Assembly (NCBI GenBank): GCA_002733495.1
Contig: NVVV01000003.1
Span: forward strand, 1 to 64,000
Reading direction: 5' to 3'
Origin: Robiginitomaculum sp.
GTDB lineage: Bacteria; Pseudomonadota; Alphaproteobacteria; Caulobacterales; Maricaulaceae
Length of the DNA: 64,000 bases
The position numbers and the translations under genes were made by a program. Every line of letters begins with the position of its first letter. Position 1 is the first letter of the stretch. Shown piece by piece: positions 24,103-33,571 of the stretch. A model generated the notes under the pieces. That model searched no databases and had not been told where the DNA came from. It saw only the letters and a list, made by a program, of their open reading frames with translations.

Positions 24103-26352
24103 TTATTCGCTATAATATTTATGGTAGTTTTTATAATAGCTACCATAGCCGTAACCATAGCCATAACTATGCTGGGCAGCTAGGTCCACTTGGGTCAGGG
24201 CAATGCCGGCAATTGGCGCATTTACGCGTTGCAGGGATTCCAGTGCGGCGCGGACAATCTCGCGCGGCGTTTTGCGCCAACGCACCAGTAACACCACAGA
24301 ATCGACCAAAGTGGCCAGGATACGCGTTTCGGCCACGGGCAGGGTAGGGGCCGTATCAATGATCACGAAGTCGTATTCTTTCTGTAATTCCTTGAGCAAG
24401 GTGCGCATGGCCGGGCGGCCAAACAGATCCAGGGTCAAGTTTTTCTCGTTATCCGTCAAAGGCAAAATATCGAGGCCCTTTTGTGCATCCGCAATAATGG
24501 CTTTATCAGAAGATTCCTTGCCCTCGATAATATCTATCAAGCCGATGACCGGGTGAAGGTGAGCCGCTTGGGTCAGCATACGCCTGCGAATGTCCGCATC
24601 AATGACCAGAGTCCTAGCGCCCATCATGGCGGAAACCCGTGCTAATGATAGGGCCATTGAGGTTTTACCCTCGCCTGGCAAGGCCGACGTAATCGCGATA
24701 ATTTTGGCACTGCCATCATTTTCGCCCCCATAAAGAAGCGAGGCGCGCAGGGTGCGCAAGGCTTCGGAAAAGCTGGACAGAGGCTTATCAACAACATAGT
24801 CCGCCGGGCTTTTCTTGCTTTTTTTTCGGTCAATCATGGGGAGGGAAGCCAGACAGGGCACCCCCATGGAATATTCAATTTCCTCAGCGGTATGCAGGCC
24901 GCGATCAAGAGATTCTGCGGCAAAAATAGCGGCACCACCAGCACCAACAGCAACAATTAAACCCATCAGGATCATCAGTATTTTGTTGGGAAAGCTTGGG
25001 TTTGCAGGGGGCGTGGCCCGTGAAATAATCCGTGCATCGGCCTCCAGAAGAGATTGTTGTTGGCTGGTCTGTTTGAAACGATCAAGAAAGGACTCATAAA
25101 GTGTCCGGTTGGCCGTGGCGTCGCGTTCCAGCTCGCGCAGGCGGACAAGTGCGGAATTGTTTGACGTCAGGGTTTTCTTTAAGCGATTGATGTCGCGTTC
25201 CAGAGAGGCAGTCCGTTGCCGCGCCACCGAAACTTCACCGCGCAAACTGGAAACAATTCGACCAATTTGTTGTTGGATCTGGTTTTCAATATCACTCAGT
25301 TCATTTTTAACTTTCAGGATTTCCGGGTGACGAGCACCATAACGGCTTTGCAATTCCCCTTGCCTACGGGTCACTTCGGATTGTTGACGGCGCAGGTCAT
25401 TAATGACAGTAGAGTCGAGAACCGCAGCAACATCACCGCCGCGTCCTGATTTGAGTTGCTGGTCCACAGTGTTCAGCCGTGCCTGCTTTTCAGCAAGTTC
25501 TGCCCGCAAAATAATGGCGGACCCGGTCAGTTCGGCAATTTGCTTTTCAGTCAGAGAAGACCCTTGGGCGTTTAACAAGCCCTGCTCGGCACGGTATAGT
25601 TCTACTGCCCGTTCCGCAGCTTGCACCTCTAAGCGCAGGGAAGACAGGCGTTCTTCAAGCCACTCGTTAGCCCGCTTTGTGGCGTCAAATTTCGATTCAA
25701 GCTGATCAACCAGATATTTGTCAGCGACAGAATTAACGATTCTCGCTGCCTTTTTAGGGCTTTCGCTTTCAAAACTAAGGGCAATCACATAGGTCAGGCC
25801 GGACCTGCGTACATTTAACCGATCAAGAAGGCTCGAAACGGCAAGGTTTCTAATTCTTTGTTGTTTTTCCTCTTTTGTCATGCGCATTGCCGGGGTCTTG
25901 CTAGGGAAAAGCGTGCGCAATATCTCGTTAAACCACGCTTTGGTATTGTGCCGCCATAAGGAAAGGCCCTTAGGCTCCACGAGACTCCCGTTAAATTCAG
26001 GGTCCTGCGTCAGATTAAGTTCGTCAACGACTTTGGCAGCCAAAGACCGTGACTTTATGATTTTGACTTCGCTTTCCACCACGGCGGTATCCGGTGTCAG
26101 GCCCGAAAGAACCTGATTGAGGTCAATAACCTGTTCCTGCCGTGGGTCGATAATGAGTTCAGTGTTGGCGCTGTATCTTGGCGTTAGCTGAAACGTGTAA
26201 ACGATAACCAGTGTGAAAACGACCATGGATATAGCTGCAAACAGAACAAACCGGCGCCTGAAAATGGTCAACAGATGCCGCAGATCCAAAAAACTGTCTG
26301 TTGTGTTGTTCTGATGCTCGTTTGTTTGCGGAGAAGTTAAAAATTGGTCCAT
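24103..26352 (-). CDS. Wzc-like tyrosine autokinase for polysaccharide chain length
   Basis: A fused co-polymerase and BY-kinase of about 749 residues. It has an N-terminal Wzz domain with a transmembrane helix near residue 40, long coiled coils, a GNVR-type region with 'ISRATPPANPSFPNK', and a second helix near 460. The kinase domain has Walker A 'SALPGEGKTSMALSLAR' (about 557), 'LVIDADIRRR' (A') and 'FVIIDTAPTLP' (B). The C-terminus is a Tyr cluster ('GYGYGYGSYYKNYHKYY') for autophosphorylation. It controls export and length of an exopolysaccharide at the inner membrane, with the Wza-like protein at 30252 as partner. The start at 26352 ('MDQFLTSPQ') is chosen over the track start, though neither has a strong ribosome binding site. 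Confidence 0.92.
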   Translation of the reverse strand: MDQFLTSPQTNEHQNNTTDSFLDLRHLLTIFRRRFVLFAAISMVVFTLVIVYTFQLTPRYSANTELIIDPRQEQVIDLNQVLSGLTPDTAVVESEVKIIKSRSLAAKVVDELNLTQDPEFNGSLVEPKGLSLWRHNTKAWFNEILRTLFPSKTPAMRMTKEEKQQRIRNLAVSSLLDRLNVRRSGLTYVIALSFESESPKKAARIVNSVADKYLVDQLESKFDATKRANEWLEERLSSLRLEVQAAERAVELYRAEQGLLNAQGSSLTEKQIAELTGSAIILRAELAEKQARLNTVDQQLKSGRGGDVAAVLDSTVINDLRRQQSEVTRRQGELQSRYGARHPEILKVKNELSDIENQIQQQIGRIVSSLRGEVSVARQRTASLERDINRLKKTLTSNNSALVRLRELERDATANRTLYESFLDRFKQTSQQQSLLEADARIISRATPPANPSFPNKILMILMGLIVAVGAGGAAIFAAESLDRGLHTAEEIEYSMGVPCLASLPMIDRKKSKKSPADYVVDKPLSSFSEALRTLRASLLYGGENDGSAKIIAITSALPGEGKTSMALSLARVSAMMGARTLVIDADIRRRMLTQAAHLHPVIGLIDIIEGKESSDKAIIADAQKGLDILPLTDNEKNLTLDLFGRPAMRTLLKELQKEYDFVIIDTAPTLPVAETRILATLVDSVVLLVRWRKTPREIVRAALESLQRVNAPIAGIALTQVDLAAQHSYGYGYGYGSYYKNYHKYYSE

Positions 26353-26734
26353 CGTGTGCGTGCCTGTGTGATCAAAAAATAAACGCAACATCACTATAGA
26401 GCAAAAAGTTATTCTGCCCCAAAGAACAGAAAGTCAATCCGTTATGCTCGTAGTGTTGTGTAGGCGTGCCTTAGGTCATGAGCTCATAAACAGGGGACCA
26501 TGGCGGGTCAAAGCGCTAAATAATCCGGGGAAAAGGCGAGAAATCGTGGCAATGGCACGGTTTGGGCTTTTGACGAAGCAGGTTAAAGCGCTTTGCCCAT
26601 TTTTCAGGATATGGCCACTTTGTCCGGATAATGCGTTGCAATGCCTTGAAAGCCGTATGGTTTCCTGCGGCCTCGCGCCTGTTACCCAAACAAATTGCCT
26701 CATACCATTTTGATCCTGTTTATGAGTTCACGAC
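26353..26734. other. Intergenic region bounded by inverted repeats
   Basis: The region upstream of the wzc-like gene contains 'gagctcataaacaggg' near 26481-26496 and its near-complement 'tcctgtttatgagttc' at 26714-26729, about 245 bases end to end. The ORFs inside (26444-26713, 26476-26703) show no motif. It may hold the wzc promoter. The inverted ends could mark a small non-autonomous element. Confidence 0.5.
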
Positions 26735-27997
26735 CTAGCGTTGGAACTTGATGGTAAAGCCAACTTCGTTATTGGTGTAGTCTGAACCACCAGCTGTTCC
26801 ACGTGAGGTTTGGTCCGCATAAAGATAATAGAAGGTGAGGCCAACGCCGCGACGTAGCAAAACAGTGCCGCTAAATGTGCCACCAAACCGCTCATCTTCG
26901 CGATCAATGCCTTTGAAATCATCCAAACCATAGGTTAACTGGCCCGTCAGAACCAGATTGCGCAAAAGCTCGTGATCAATTTTGAAGTTGGCCTTGTTGG
27001 CTAGGAAGCCGGAGGCCCCCTGAATGCCAGAATCCTCTACAGAGCGGGAGCCTTTTACGGTTACAGTTGTCAACTGCGTAACAAACCACTCAACATTTGC
27101 CCGAACGGCAAAGCCATTGATATTGGGCAAGAATGGGCTTTGGAAGCTCTGGTCCAGATACCCGACAGACACTTCGCCCCGTATCAGATTAGTCAGGTCA
27201 AAATTTGTACCGACCAGCAATTCATAACCATCTGAATCCCTGTCCAACGCCACGACAGGGGGCTGCAAATCATAGGAACGATCATTATAAGCGGCTTCAA
27301 AAAAGACAGAGGTATCCGGGCTGACGGCGTATTCAAACCGCCCGTTCACATCCACAATCTGGCGGTCACGATCATCTTGCAAGGAAGTGCCGCCGCCAAT
27401 AATCTGTCCATTTTTGTAATTATAGTCCCGCAGGGTACTAGACAAGGCTACGCGAACCCGATTGATTTCCCGCGTAACATTCCCGTAAACCGATGCCAGA
27501 TCATAACGGATGGGCTTGGTTGTATTGGTCGGGGTGCTGGAATTGGTCCGCGGCTCGTTAAGGGCCTGAAATTCTCCACCAAAGCCAAAGCTCAGCCCAC
27601 GACCGGCATCCAGACGGGCATCACTGCCCACCGTGTAATCCGTGATGCTTTCCGAAGACACGTCCAGATATTCATTGTGATCCACACTGGCATTAAAACG
27701 TAGCGAATGCCGCGACCATTTGGATTGTATAATGGCTGCCGGGTTCACCTTGAAGATGAAATCATCAGTCGTGGCCGTGCGGCGGGCAAAAATATTATCA
27801 TTATAACGCAGGCCCGTGGTCAGTTCCGGCAGCAAAGTAAAGCCACCAAGGTCCACACCGCCAGTCTGATATTCCGGCTTAGGCCGCTCGCTAACGGATA
27901 CGTTGCGGTTGCGGTCAAAGGAACTCGATTGCGCAGCGGCTGTCCCAGCTACAATGCAAAACGTAAAGGCCAGGCCTAAAAAATTGGAAACGTGCAT
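26735..27997 (-). CDS. Outer-membrane beta-barrel (BBP2-like) of polysaccharide locus
   Basis: The 420-residue protein has a signal peptide ('FTFCIVAGTAAAQSSS') and alternating strands ending in an aromatic-rich C-terminus. Landmarks are 'GFTLLPELTTGLRYNDNIFA', 'SLRFNASVDHNEYLDVSSES', 'GEFQALNEPRTN' and 'ETPFTIKFQR'-like ending 'NEVGFTIKFQR'. This fits the putative beta-barrel porin 2 family that accompanies exopolysaccharide operons in place of a GumB/AlgE-type pore. The ATG at 27997 follows 'gggggtattg'. It probably moves polymer across the outer membrane together with the Wza-like lipoprotein. Confidence 0.85.
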   Translation of the reverse strand: MHVSNFLGLAFTFCIVAGTAAAQSSSFDRNRNVSVSERPKPEYQTGGVDLGGFTLLPELTTGLRYNDNIFARRTATTDDFIFKVNPAAIIQSKWSRHSLRFNASVDHNEYLDVSSESITDYTVGSDARLDAGRGLSFGFGGEFQALNEPRTNSSTPTNTTKPIRYDLASVYGNVTREINRVRVALSSTLRDYNYKNGQIIGGGTSLQDDRDRQIVDVNGRFEYAVSPDTSVFFEAAYNDRSYDLQPPVVALDRDSDGYELLVGTNFDLTNLIRGEVSVGYLDQSFQSPFLPNINGFAVRANVEWFVTQLTTVTVKGSRSVEDSGIQGASGFLANKANFKIDHELLRNLVLTGQLTYGLDDFKGIDREDERFGGTFSGTVLLRRGVGLTFYYLYADQTSRGTAGGSDYTNNEVGFTIKFQR

Positions 27998-28074
27998 CAA
28001 TACCCCCGGTGCACATTAATACAGTGCCAGAAAATGTTGGAAAATCGTCTGCTATATATTGTACTTTATGTCAG

Positions 28075-28515
28075 CTAGTTGCCGTAATCAGAGCCGCCGC
28101 CGCCGCCGCCAGAAGAGGGCGGTGCGCCACCCGTTGTTGTGCCGCCAGATCCCCCGCTTGGGGCCCCGCTACCGCCTGTTGCTGTCGAGCCACCATTTGC
28201 AGGTTGCGCCTGTGCCACGGCTACGGCGGCAACTTGTGTCGGTGAAAGATTTGGGGAGGCAGCAACAGCCTGCAAAGCCGCTGCCGCTTGTGTCGGTGTA
28301 ACGCCAGCAGACTGGATCACGGCATTAACAACCGCCTCTATCTCGGCCTCAGTGGCATCAGCTGGCAACGCCGCCAGAGCGGCTTGAATTTGTGCCGCCA
28401 GGGCTTGCACAGCATCTTCCTGTGCCAAAGCTGGTGTTGCCAGTACCAATGGGGCACCAACAGTTGCAAGGCCGAGTGCGCTGGCTGCCAAAATGGCTTT
28501 AAGTGACTTCTGCAT
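28075..28515 (-). CDS. Secreted Ala-rich protein with Gly/Ser tail
   Basis: I recognise no family. The 146-residue protein starts behind 'ggagattaact' and has a signal peptide ('LATVGAPLVLATPALAQED'). The mature part is almost all Ala/Gln/Val helices ('LAAQIQAALAALPADATEAE') followed by a low-complexity tail 'GGAPPSSGGGGGGSDYGN'. It lies between the BBP2 barrel and the sugar transferase. It may be a surface or matrix protein exported with the polysaccharide, but only the location suggests that. Confidence 0.7.
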   Translation of the reverse strand: MQKSLKAILAASALGLATVGAPLVLATPALAQEDAVQALAAQIQAALAALPADATEAEIEAVVNAVIQSAGVTPTQAAAALQAVAASPNLSPTQVAAVAVAQAQPANGGSTATGGSGAPSGGSGGTTTGGAPPSSGGGGGGSDYGN

Positions 28516-28933
28516 AGTTAATCTCCACGTTTAGAATCAATATACATACTTAACGTAGTTAATCCAGCAAAAAACACTATTTTATTTAGCTCCAAAGCTT
28601 TATTCTTGCATGTTGCTTTTTCACAACAAATCACCATTTGTTGAGGGGGGCAAGAAAGTGGTGAAAAGTCAATAAAAACAATGGATAATTGCCATACTAA
28701 AATGAGAGATGGGGGCGGAAAGTGCTTTTGGAGCTTCGCATAATTTCTTCGCCGGGTAGTTTTAAGGTGTGAAGAACTGGGTGCGGCAAAAAATAACTTT
28801 TAAATACTTGATTATCCTGTAACCGTTAACGTCGTCATGAACATTCGTGTGTTCATCCTGTGAGGGATGTGTTTTGCAGGGAAACAGGGGCAATGAACTC
28901 TACGTGTTAAAGCAGGTTTCAATCCGCGAAATT
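28516..28933. other. Divergent promoter region of EPS locus
   Basis: About 400 bases separate the secreted Ala-rich gene (minus) and the sugar transferase (plus). The part next to the minus gene is AT-rich. No RNA gene or clear hairpin is seen. The plus gene may start anywhere from GTG 28847 to ATG 28934, so the right end of this region is uncertain. Confidence 0.45.
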
Positions 28934-30199
28934 ATGAACACGATATTGATGCGCTTGCGTTTTCAGTTTGCATTTGGTCTGGTTATAATTGCCGGGCTGC
29001 CTTTTTTGCTGCTCCAGAATTATTCGCTACGGTATACGAGTAGTCGGGATGACTCAGTTTTTGTTGCTATTCTTTCGCTGATTTTCTGTCTTTATGTTTT
29101 TCGTCGACTGACGGCATATTCCAGCGTGCTTGGCAGTGCCTTTATTATCCCGACATCATCCCTGGTCTATGGCCTTAGTCTTATTGTGCTCATGTTGTTG
29201 CGGCTTGATTACAGCCGTTTTTTTCTGGGGATGAGCTATGCTCTGAATGTTTTCTGGTTTTATACCCTCTATTATTTCACCGTTATTGCCAAACGCCATG
29301 CCTTTGCCCTTGTCCCTGTTGGGCAGGTAAAAACCCTGGCGCGTATCAATAAGGCGGACTGGGTGTTGTTGACTGAGGCCGCAGGCGACCCGAGGCAAAT
29401 GGACAAGCCTTGTGACGCGGTAATCACAGATTTTAGCGCTGACATGAGTGATAACTGGCAACGTTATCTGGCCCGGTGTGCCTTACTAGGCATTCCGGTT
29501 TTTGATTACCGTCATGTCCGTGAAATGCTGACTGGTAAAGTACGAATTACACATATTTCAGAAAACACATTGGGGACACTGACCCCAAATATTTTTTATA
29601 TGAAATTAAAAACCATAGTCGACTTCCTGATCGCTATTCTGGTGCTGGTCGTTCTGGCGCCGGTCCTTATTCTTGCGGCCTTGTTAATTAAGCTGGACAG
29701 TCCCGGTCCCGTTTTATTCCGCCAGAAACGCATTGGCTATCACGGCCTGCCTTTTCATTGTTACAAATTCAGGACAATGGAGGAGGATGAAGCCAGTGCA
29801 GGTGTAGAAGAGGATGTTTTGGAATCTGCAAAAACGAAACCGAATGATCCACGGATTACGCGTCTGGGGCGGTTTTTACGCAAATGCCGTATTGATGAAC
29901 TGCCACAAATATTCAACATTCTGAAAAGTGAAATGAGCTGGATCGGGCCACGTCCCGAAGTTTGTGTGCTCTCAGAATGGTATGAAGGCGAGCTGCCGTT
30001 TTATAGCTATCGCCATGTGGTGAAGCCGGGTATTAGTGGCTGGGCTCAGGTCAATCAGGGGCATGTGGTCGAGGTTGGTGATGTCCATGAAAAACTGCAA
30101 TTTGACTTTTATTATATCAAGAATTTTTCTCTATGGCTGGATGTGAGCATCTTGTTTCTTACCATAAAAACAATCTTTACCGGCAGTGGGGCCAAATAA
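28934..30199 (+). CDS. Polyprenyl-phosphate sugar-1-phosphate transferase (EPS initiation)
   Basis: A membrane protein of about 421 residues with four N-terminal transmembrane helices, a short central domain, another helix ('TIVDFLIAILVLVVLAPVLI') and the catalytic Bac_transf domain. This domain shows 'KLDSPGPVLFRQKRIGYHG', 'FHCYKFRTM', 'DPRITRLGRFLRKCRIDELP' and 'GPRPE'. It loads the first sugar phosphate onto undecaprenyl phosphate at the start of repeat-unit synthesis. The track start (28847, GTG) and the ATG at 28934 are both possible; I chose the ATG because 'MRLRFQFAFG' is the usual start of the membrane domain. No further glycosyltransferases or Wzx/Wzy are in this locus. Confidence 0.88.
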   Translation: MNTILMRLRFQFAFGLVIIAGLPFLLLQNYSLRYTSSRDDSVFVAILSLIFCLYVFRRLTAYSSVLGSAFIIPTSSLVYGLSLIVLMLLRLDYSRFFLGMSYALNVFWFYTLYYFTVIAKRHAFALVPVGQVKTLARINKADWVLLTEAAGDPRQMDKPCDAVITDFSADMSDNWQRYLARCALLGIPVFDYRHVREMLTGKVRITHISENTLGTLTPNIFYMKLKTIVDFLIAILVLVVLAPVLILAALLIKLDSPGPVLFRQKRIGYHGLPFHCYKFRTMEEDEASAGVEEDVLESAKTKPNDPRITRLGRFLRKCRIDELPQIFNILKSEMSWIGPRPEVCVLSEWYEGELPFYSYRHVVKPGISGWAQVNQGHVVEVGDVHEKLQFDFYYIKNFSLWLDVSILFLTIKTIFTGSGAK

Positions 30200-30251
30200 A
30201 CCCTGACCGCAAAGCCGGGGTGAAATGGCGTACCGTCATGGGCTTTCTGGT

Positions 30252-30830
30252 CTAGAAAAACCGCTCGCCTATGCGAATTGTGTCGCCAGGTTGCACCGGG
30301 GTTTCCGTCGTCAGTGTATAGGCATATTCGCCAATTTCACCGGCGCGCTTGATATACACTTTACGTGTGTCGGCGCGATAGGTGAAACCTTCGGCAGTGG
30401 CCACGGCATTCATCACCGTCAGGCCACTTAGATAAGGGTATTCACCAGGGGATTTAACCTCGCCAAGAATATAGAAGGGGCGAAAGTTCAGGACCTCTGC
30501 ACTGACCCGAGGGTCAGTCAAATAGCCCTCTTTCAGTTTGGCTTCGACGGCGCGTTGAAACTGGCGCACGGTTTTACCCTTGGCGCTGACTTCGCCAACC
30601 AGCGGCAGCGAGACCTGGCCCCCACCATCAACAACAAACTCACCAGAGAGATCCTCTTCGCCAAAAACGATGACGCGCAATTGGTCTCCAGAGCCAAGAT
30701 GATAATCTGCGCCCGTACGGATCTGGCTGGGGGCGCCCGGCCCACGTGCGGCGCTGGGGGCAGGCCCGGAGGCACAAGAGGCTAGTCCCATGACAAGGAA
30801 CATGCCGATTAAATAGGTCAATACACGCAT
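30252..30830 (-). CDS. Wza/GumB-like polysaccharide export lipoprotein
   Basis: The 192-residue protein has a lipoprotein signal ('LVMGLASCASGPAPS', Cys at about 19) and the Poly_export domain: 'YHLGSGDQLRVIVFGEEDLS', 'VDGGGQVSLPLVGEVSAKGK' and 'LKEGYLTDPRVSAEV'. One SLBB domain follows ('FYILGEVKSPGEYPYLSGLT'). It is a short form with a single SLBB, without the C-terminal amphipathic helix of full Wza, so an outer-membrane barrel is needed; the BBP2-like protein at 26735 is the candidate. It follows the phosphatase gene by 87 bases on the same strand. Confidence 0.92.
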   Translation of the reverse strand: MRVLTYLIGMFLVMGLASCASGPAPSAARGPGAPSQIRTGADYHLGSGDQLRVIVFGEEDLSGEFVVDGGGQVSLPLVGEVSAKGKTVRQFQRAVEAKLKEGYLTDPRVSAEVLNFRPFYILGEVKSPGEYPYLSGLTVMNAVATAEGFTYRADTRKVYIKRAGEIGEYAYTLTTETPVQPGDTIRIGERFF

Positions 30831-30917
30831 AGGGGCTTACTCGCTCACAATCTGCATTCAGATAAACAGACTTGTTAAATGCCATGCGTGACAAAGGGGC
30901 GCAACCCCGGCGCGGCT

Positions 30918-31715
30918 CTATTCTGGTGCATTAGAGTCTGGGGCTTTTGCGCCGGTTTGTAAAAAGCTTATCTTTTCATCTTCTAGGCGTACTGCCGTTA
31001 AAACGCCGGTAATATAAGCACCAGTATCAACACCGATGCGCCGCCCATCATCGTAAGGTTGTTTTTTGGGGGTATGGCCGTGTACCACCTTTTTCTCAAA
31101 CTGGTTTGTGGCGTCCAGAAAGTCCCCACGTATCCACAACATATCCTGCTCCGTCTGCTGTGTGATCGTTTTTCCGGGGCGCAGGCCCGCATGGACAAAG
31201 ACATAGTCTCCAGCCTCCATGCAGAGGCGTAAATGCCGCAGAAATGCAATGTGGTCTTTGCCCAATGCGTGTTTCAAGTCTTCTGCCGTTTTTTTCCAGA
31301 CCGCTTTTCCTGTGCGTTTGACGGCGGCGTCAACCCCATAAGAGATCAGCGTTTCCGTACCGCCATGCTCTAGCCACTTTCTTCCAAACTCCGGCTCTTC
31401 CAGAAAATGCAAAAGCGCTTCTTCGTGATTGCCTTTTAAAAAAATAGTATTGCGCCATGCCCCATTGGTTTCGGCTTCTAAAATCAGTAGAGTATCAATG
31501 ACGGCTTTCGAGCCAAGACCGCGATCCACATAATCGCCCAGAAAGACCATGCATGTTTCTTTGCTATTGCATGTGGCGCTCAGATCCTTGTTGATGAGGG
31601 CAATCAGTTCGGCCAGCAAATCATCACGGCCATGAATATCTCCAATGGCATAGATGACCGTCCCCTTGGGCGTAAGGGGGCGTTTTTTCTTGCGCTTGAG
31701 CCATGAAAACAGCAT
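30918..31715 (-). CDS. PPP-family metallophosphatase (Ser/Thr phosphatase-like)
   Basis: The 265-residue enzyme shows all PPP motifs in order: 'IYAIGDIHGRDDLL' (about 22-35), 'MVFLGDYVDRGLGS', 'IFLKGNHEEALL', 'YVFVHAGLRPG' and 'VVHGHTPKKQP'. These bind two metals and remove phosphate from proteins or from small molecules such as diadenosine tetraphosphate. The place beside the Wza-like gene suggests a role in polysaccharide regulation, but it has no Tyr-phosphatase signature that would make it the direct Wzc partner. The basic start 'SWLKRKKKRPLTPKG' precedes the first strand. Confidence 0.9.
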   Translation of the reverse strand: MLFSWLKRKKKRPLTPKGTVIYAIGDIHGRDDLLAELIALINKDLSATCNSKETCMVFLGDYVDRGLGSKAVIDTLLILEAETNGAWRNTIFLKGNHEEALLHFLEEPEFGRKWLEHGGTETLISYGVDAAVKRTGKAVWKKTAEDLKHALGKDHIAFLRHLRLCMEAGDYVFVHAGLRPGKTITQQTEQDMLWIRGDFLDATNQFEKKVVHGHTPKKQPYDDGRRIGVDTGAYITGVLTAVRLEDEKISFLQTGAKAPDSNAPE

Positions 31716-31932
31716 CCACAGTTTGCCTTTCGCCTTCGCCTTGTGCGCGTGCAGAGCATACTGGCACGAATATCCTAACAGGGCGGTAAGGCGACCAGGT
31801 CAAGCCGTTAAGGCCCACCCCACAGAATAAACAGATATTCCTGTTTTGATTATCTTCAGAAAATGGCGAAATTTGGGACAGGCTTCGGATGCCAAGAGGC
31901 GCCGCATGCTGTCGTGCTTTATCTGCTTCTGA

Positions 31933-32376
31933 TTACATCTTATGCTTGCGATAGAAGATGCCGTTGGCTTCCTGCGTTTCCCGAATGAAGCGTATAATGC
32001 TGGCAATATCTTCATTGGTGACGTTTGTTTGCGGGGGCATGTTTCCAAACCGCCAATGGTGCTGAGGGGTTCCAGATTTTGCCGCGCGGTAGAATGCCAG
32101 ATCCCCGTGGTGCCCCGGATTATAAATCGTGTGGATCAAGGGCGGCCCTTTATCCGATCCGGTTGCATTTACGCCGTGACATTTAGCGCACGTGCCATTG
32201 AAAACTTTCTGCCCCTTGGCCGCCGTCGCCGATAGCTTTGGAATTTTTATGACAGGTGCCTGGTTTGGGGCGACCTGGCTTAGCGCAATGGGGGAGAGCA
32301 GGCCCCAGGCAAGAATGGAAATGCTGACAAATAATGTCGCGCTCATCAGGGTTTGTGCTGTTCTTGTTTTTTTCAT
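31933..32376 (-). CDS. Secreted c-type cytochrome, single haem
   Basis: The 147-residue protein has a signal peptide ('FVSISILAWGLLSPIALSQ'), one haem site 'FNGTCAKCHGVNATG' and a probable Met ligand in 'RFGNMPPQTNVT', followed by the usual last helix 'DIASIIRFIRETQ'. It is a periplasmic class I cytochrome c. It follows a DUF5676 gene by 40 bases on the same strand and is divergent from an orphan Rieske gene, so it may take electrons from that protein. The true partner is unknown. Confidence 0.9.
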   Translation of the reverse strand: MKKTRTAQTLMSATLFVSISILAWGLLSPIALSQVAPNQAPVIKIPKLSATAAKGQKVFNGTCAKCHGVNATGSDKGPPLIHTIYNPGHHGDLAFYRAAKSGTPQHHWRFGNMPPQTNVTNEDIASIIRFIRETQEANGIFYRKHKM

Positions 32377-32416
32377 GATTTTCTTTCTGTTTTCAAGTTC
32401 GCGCTAATCGATACAC

Positions 32417-32695
32417 CTATGCTCTGCCAGTGAAAAAATTATAGACGGGCACGAATACCAGAGCGATATACCACCCGTAGGCGAAGGTCTCAACCAAACC
32501 CAATAAAAAACTGGGAAGGCTGATCCACGTTACGCCCGGTAAAAGAGGCAACCAGCTTTCATACATGTGTGCGCCAGGGACCAGCACGCCAAGGGCGACG
32601 CAAAGGGCAAAGGAAATTGCCAGAAATATTCCCAGGCTCATGCCCAGGCGATAAATGCGAACAGAGGTGGCCGGTTTTTCTGAAACTGTTGTCAT
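32417..32695 (-). CDS. DUF5676 small membrane protein
   Basis: The 92-residue protein has two transmembrane segments and fits DUF5676: 'YRLGMSLGIFLAISFALCVA', 'WLPLLPGVTWISLPSFLLGL' and 'YGWYIALVFVPVYNFF'. The family is of unknown function and is common in heavy-metal resistance regions. The ATG at 32695 follows 'gggagcacatatc'; the track start is a GTG five codons earlier. It is the first gene of a minus-strand pair with the cytochrome. Confidence 0.82.
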   Translation of the reverse strand: MTTVSEKPATSVRIYRLGMSLGIFLAISFALCVALGVLVPGAHMYESWLPLLPGVTWISLPSFLLGLVETFAYGWYIALVFVPVYNFFTGRA

Positions 32696-32812
32696 GATAT
32701 GTGCTCCCACATAATATAATACGTTCGCAGCATTGATGTCCCTCAGGAAAATGCGCGCATGAGGTCAAACTCTTCACCGTACCGATGAAGTTTTGAGGGG
32801 TGCGTAGCCAGC

Positions 32813-33010
32813 ATGCGTATCATTAGTGAACTCAACCAATGCACAGGACGATACCTTACTGGCCAGCCATATTACCGACGTATTCCGGGCGGTTTTGAGT
32901 ATGCAGGTTCAGCCGTGCCCATGTGGACCAAAGGTAGCAATCTGGATTTGCTGGATGAGCGCATCAATAATATCTTGCCCCTAGCCCAAGAGGAAAGGGA
33001 ACATTCATGA
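32813..33010 (+). CDS. Small ORF coupled to the Rieske gene
   Basis: I do not recognise this 65-residue product ('[20 protein letters not shown]'...'[12 protein letters not shown]'). It has no signal peptide or membrane segment. Its stop overlaps the Rieske start as ATGA, which supports translation. It may be a remnant of a longer gene or a small accessory protein. Confidence 0.45.
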   Translation: MRIISELNQCTGRYLTGQPYYRRIPGGFEYAGSAVPMWTKGSNLDLLDERINNILPLAQEEREHS

Positions 33011-33540
33011 GCGCTAAAGCGATAACACAACCCGGGCGACGGGATTTTCTGTACATTGCCACGGGCAGTGTGGCGGCCATTGGCACGGGCCTTGTTGGCT
33101 GGCCTTTTATCGACAGCTTAAACCCCTCTGCTGATGTGATGGCCATGAGCAAGATCGAGGTTGACCCGAGCAGTATAGAGGTCGGCCAGCGCATTACCGT
33201 GAAATGGAACAGCAAGCCGGTGTTTATTTGCCGCCGCACCCCCAAGGAAATCGCTGAGGCCGAGGCCGATGATCATGCCAAACTGATCGACCCGGCAACG
33301 GATGATGAACGCGTGCAGACCAAGGAATGGTTGATCGTTATTGGTATTTGCACCCATTTGGGCTGTGTGCCAATCGGCCAGCGTATCCCGCAAAATCGCG
33401 GGCCGTGGCACGGTTGGTACTGCCCCTGTCATGGCTCCATATACGATACCGCCGGACGTGTGCGCCGGGGGCCGGCACCGCGCAATCTGGATCTACCTCC
33501 CTATGCCTTTGGTGCCAATGGCACCGTGCAAATCGGGTGA
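33007..33540 (+). CDS. petA: Rieske iron-sulfur subunit (PetA-type), orphan
   Basis: The 177-residue protein has a twin-arginine start ('[17 protein letters not shown]'), the membrane anchor '[19 protein letters not shown]', and both cluster motifs 'CTHLGC' (115-120) and 'CPCHGS' (139-144). The length and the '[14 protein letters not shown]' ending are those of the bc1 complex subunit UcrA/PetA. Cytochrome b and c1 genes are not next to it, as they nearly always are. It is instead followed by a PII-like gene and then a metal-efflux system. It is probably a second, orphan Rieske protein that either joins the main bc1 complex or works with the cytochrome c at 31933. Confidence 0.92.
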   Translation: MSAKAITQPGRRDFLYIATGSVAAIGTGLVGWPFIDSLNPSADVMAMSKIEVDPSSIEVGQRITVKWNSKPVFICRRTPKEIAEAEADDHAKLIDPATDDERVQTKEWLIVIGICTHLGCVPIGQRIPQNRGPWHGWYCPCHGSIYDTAGRVRRGPAPRNLDLPPYAFGANGTVQIG

Positions 33541-33571
33541 ACTCATCACATAAAAAAGAAAGGAAGCGAAA

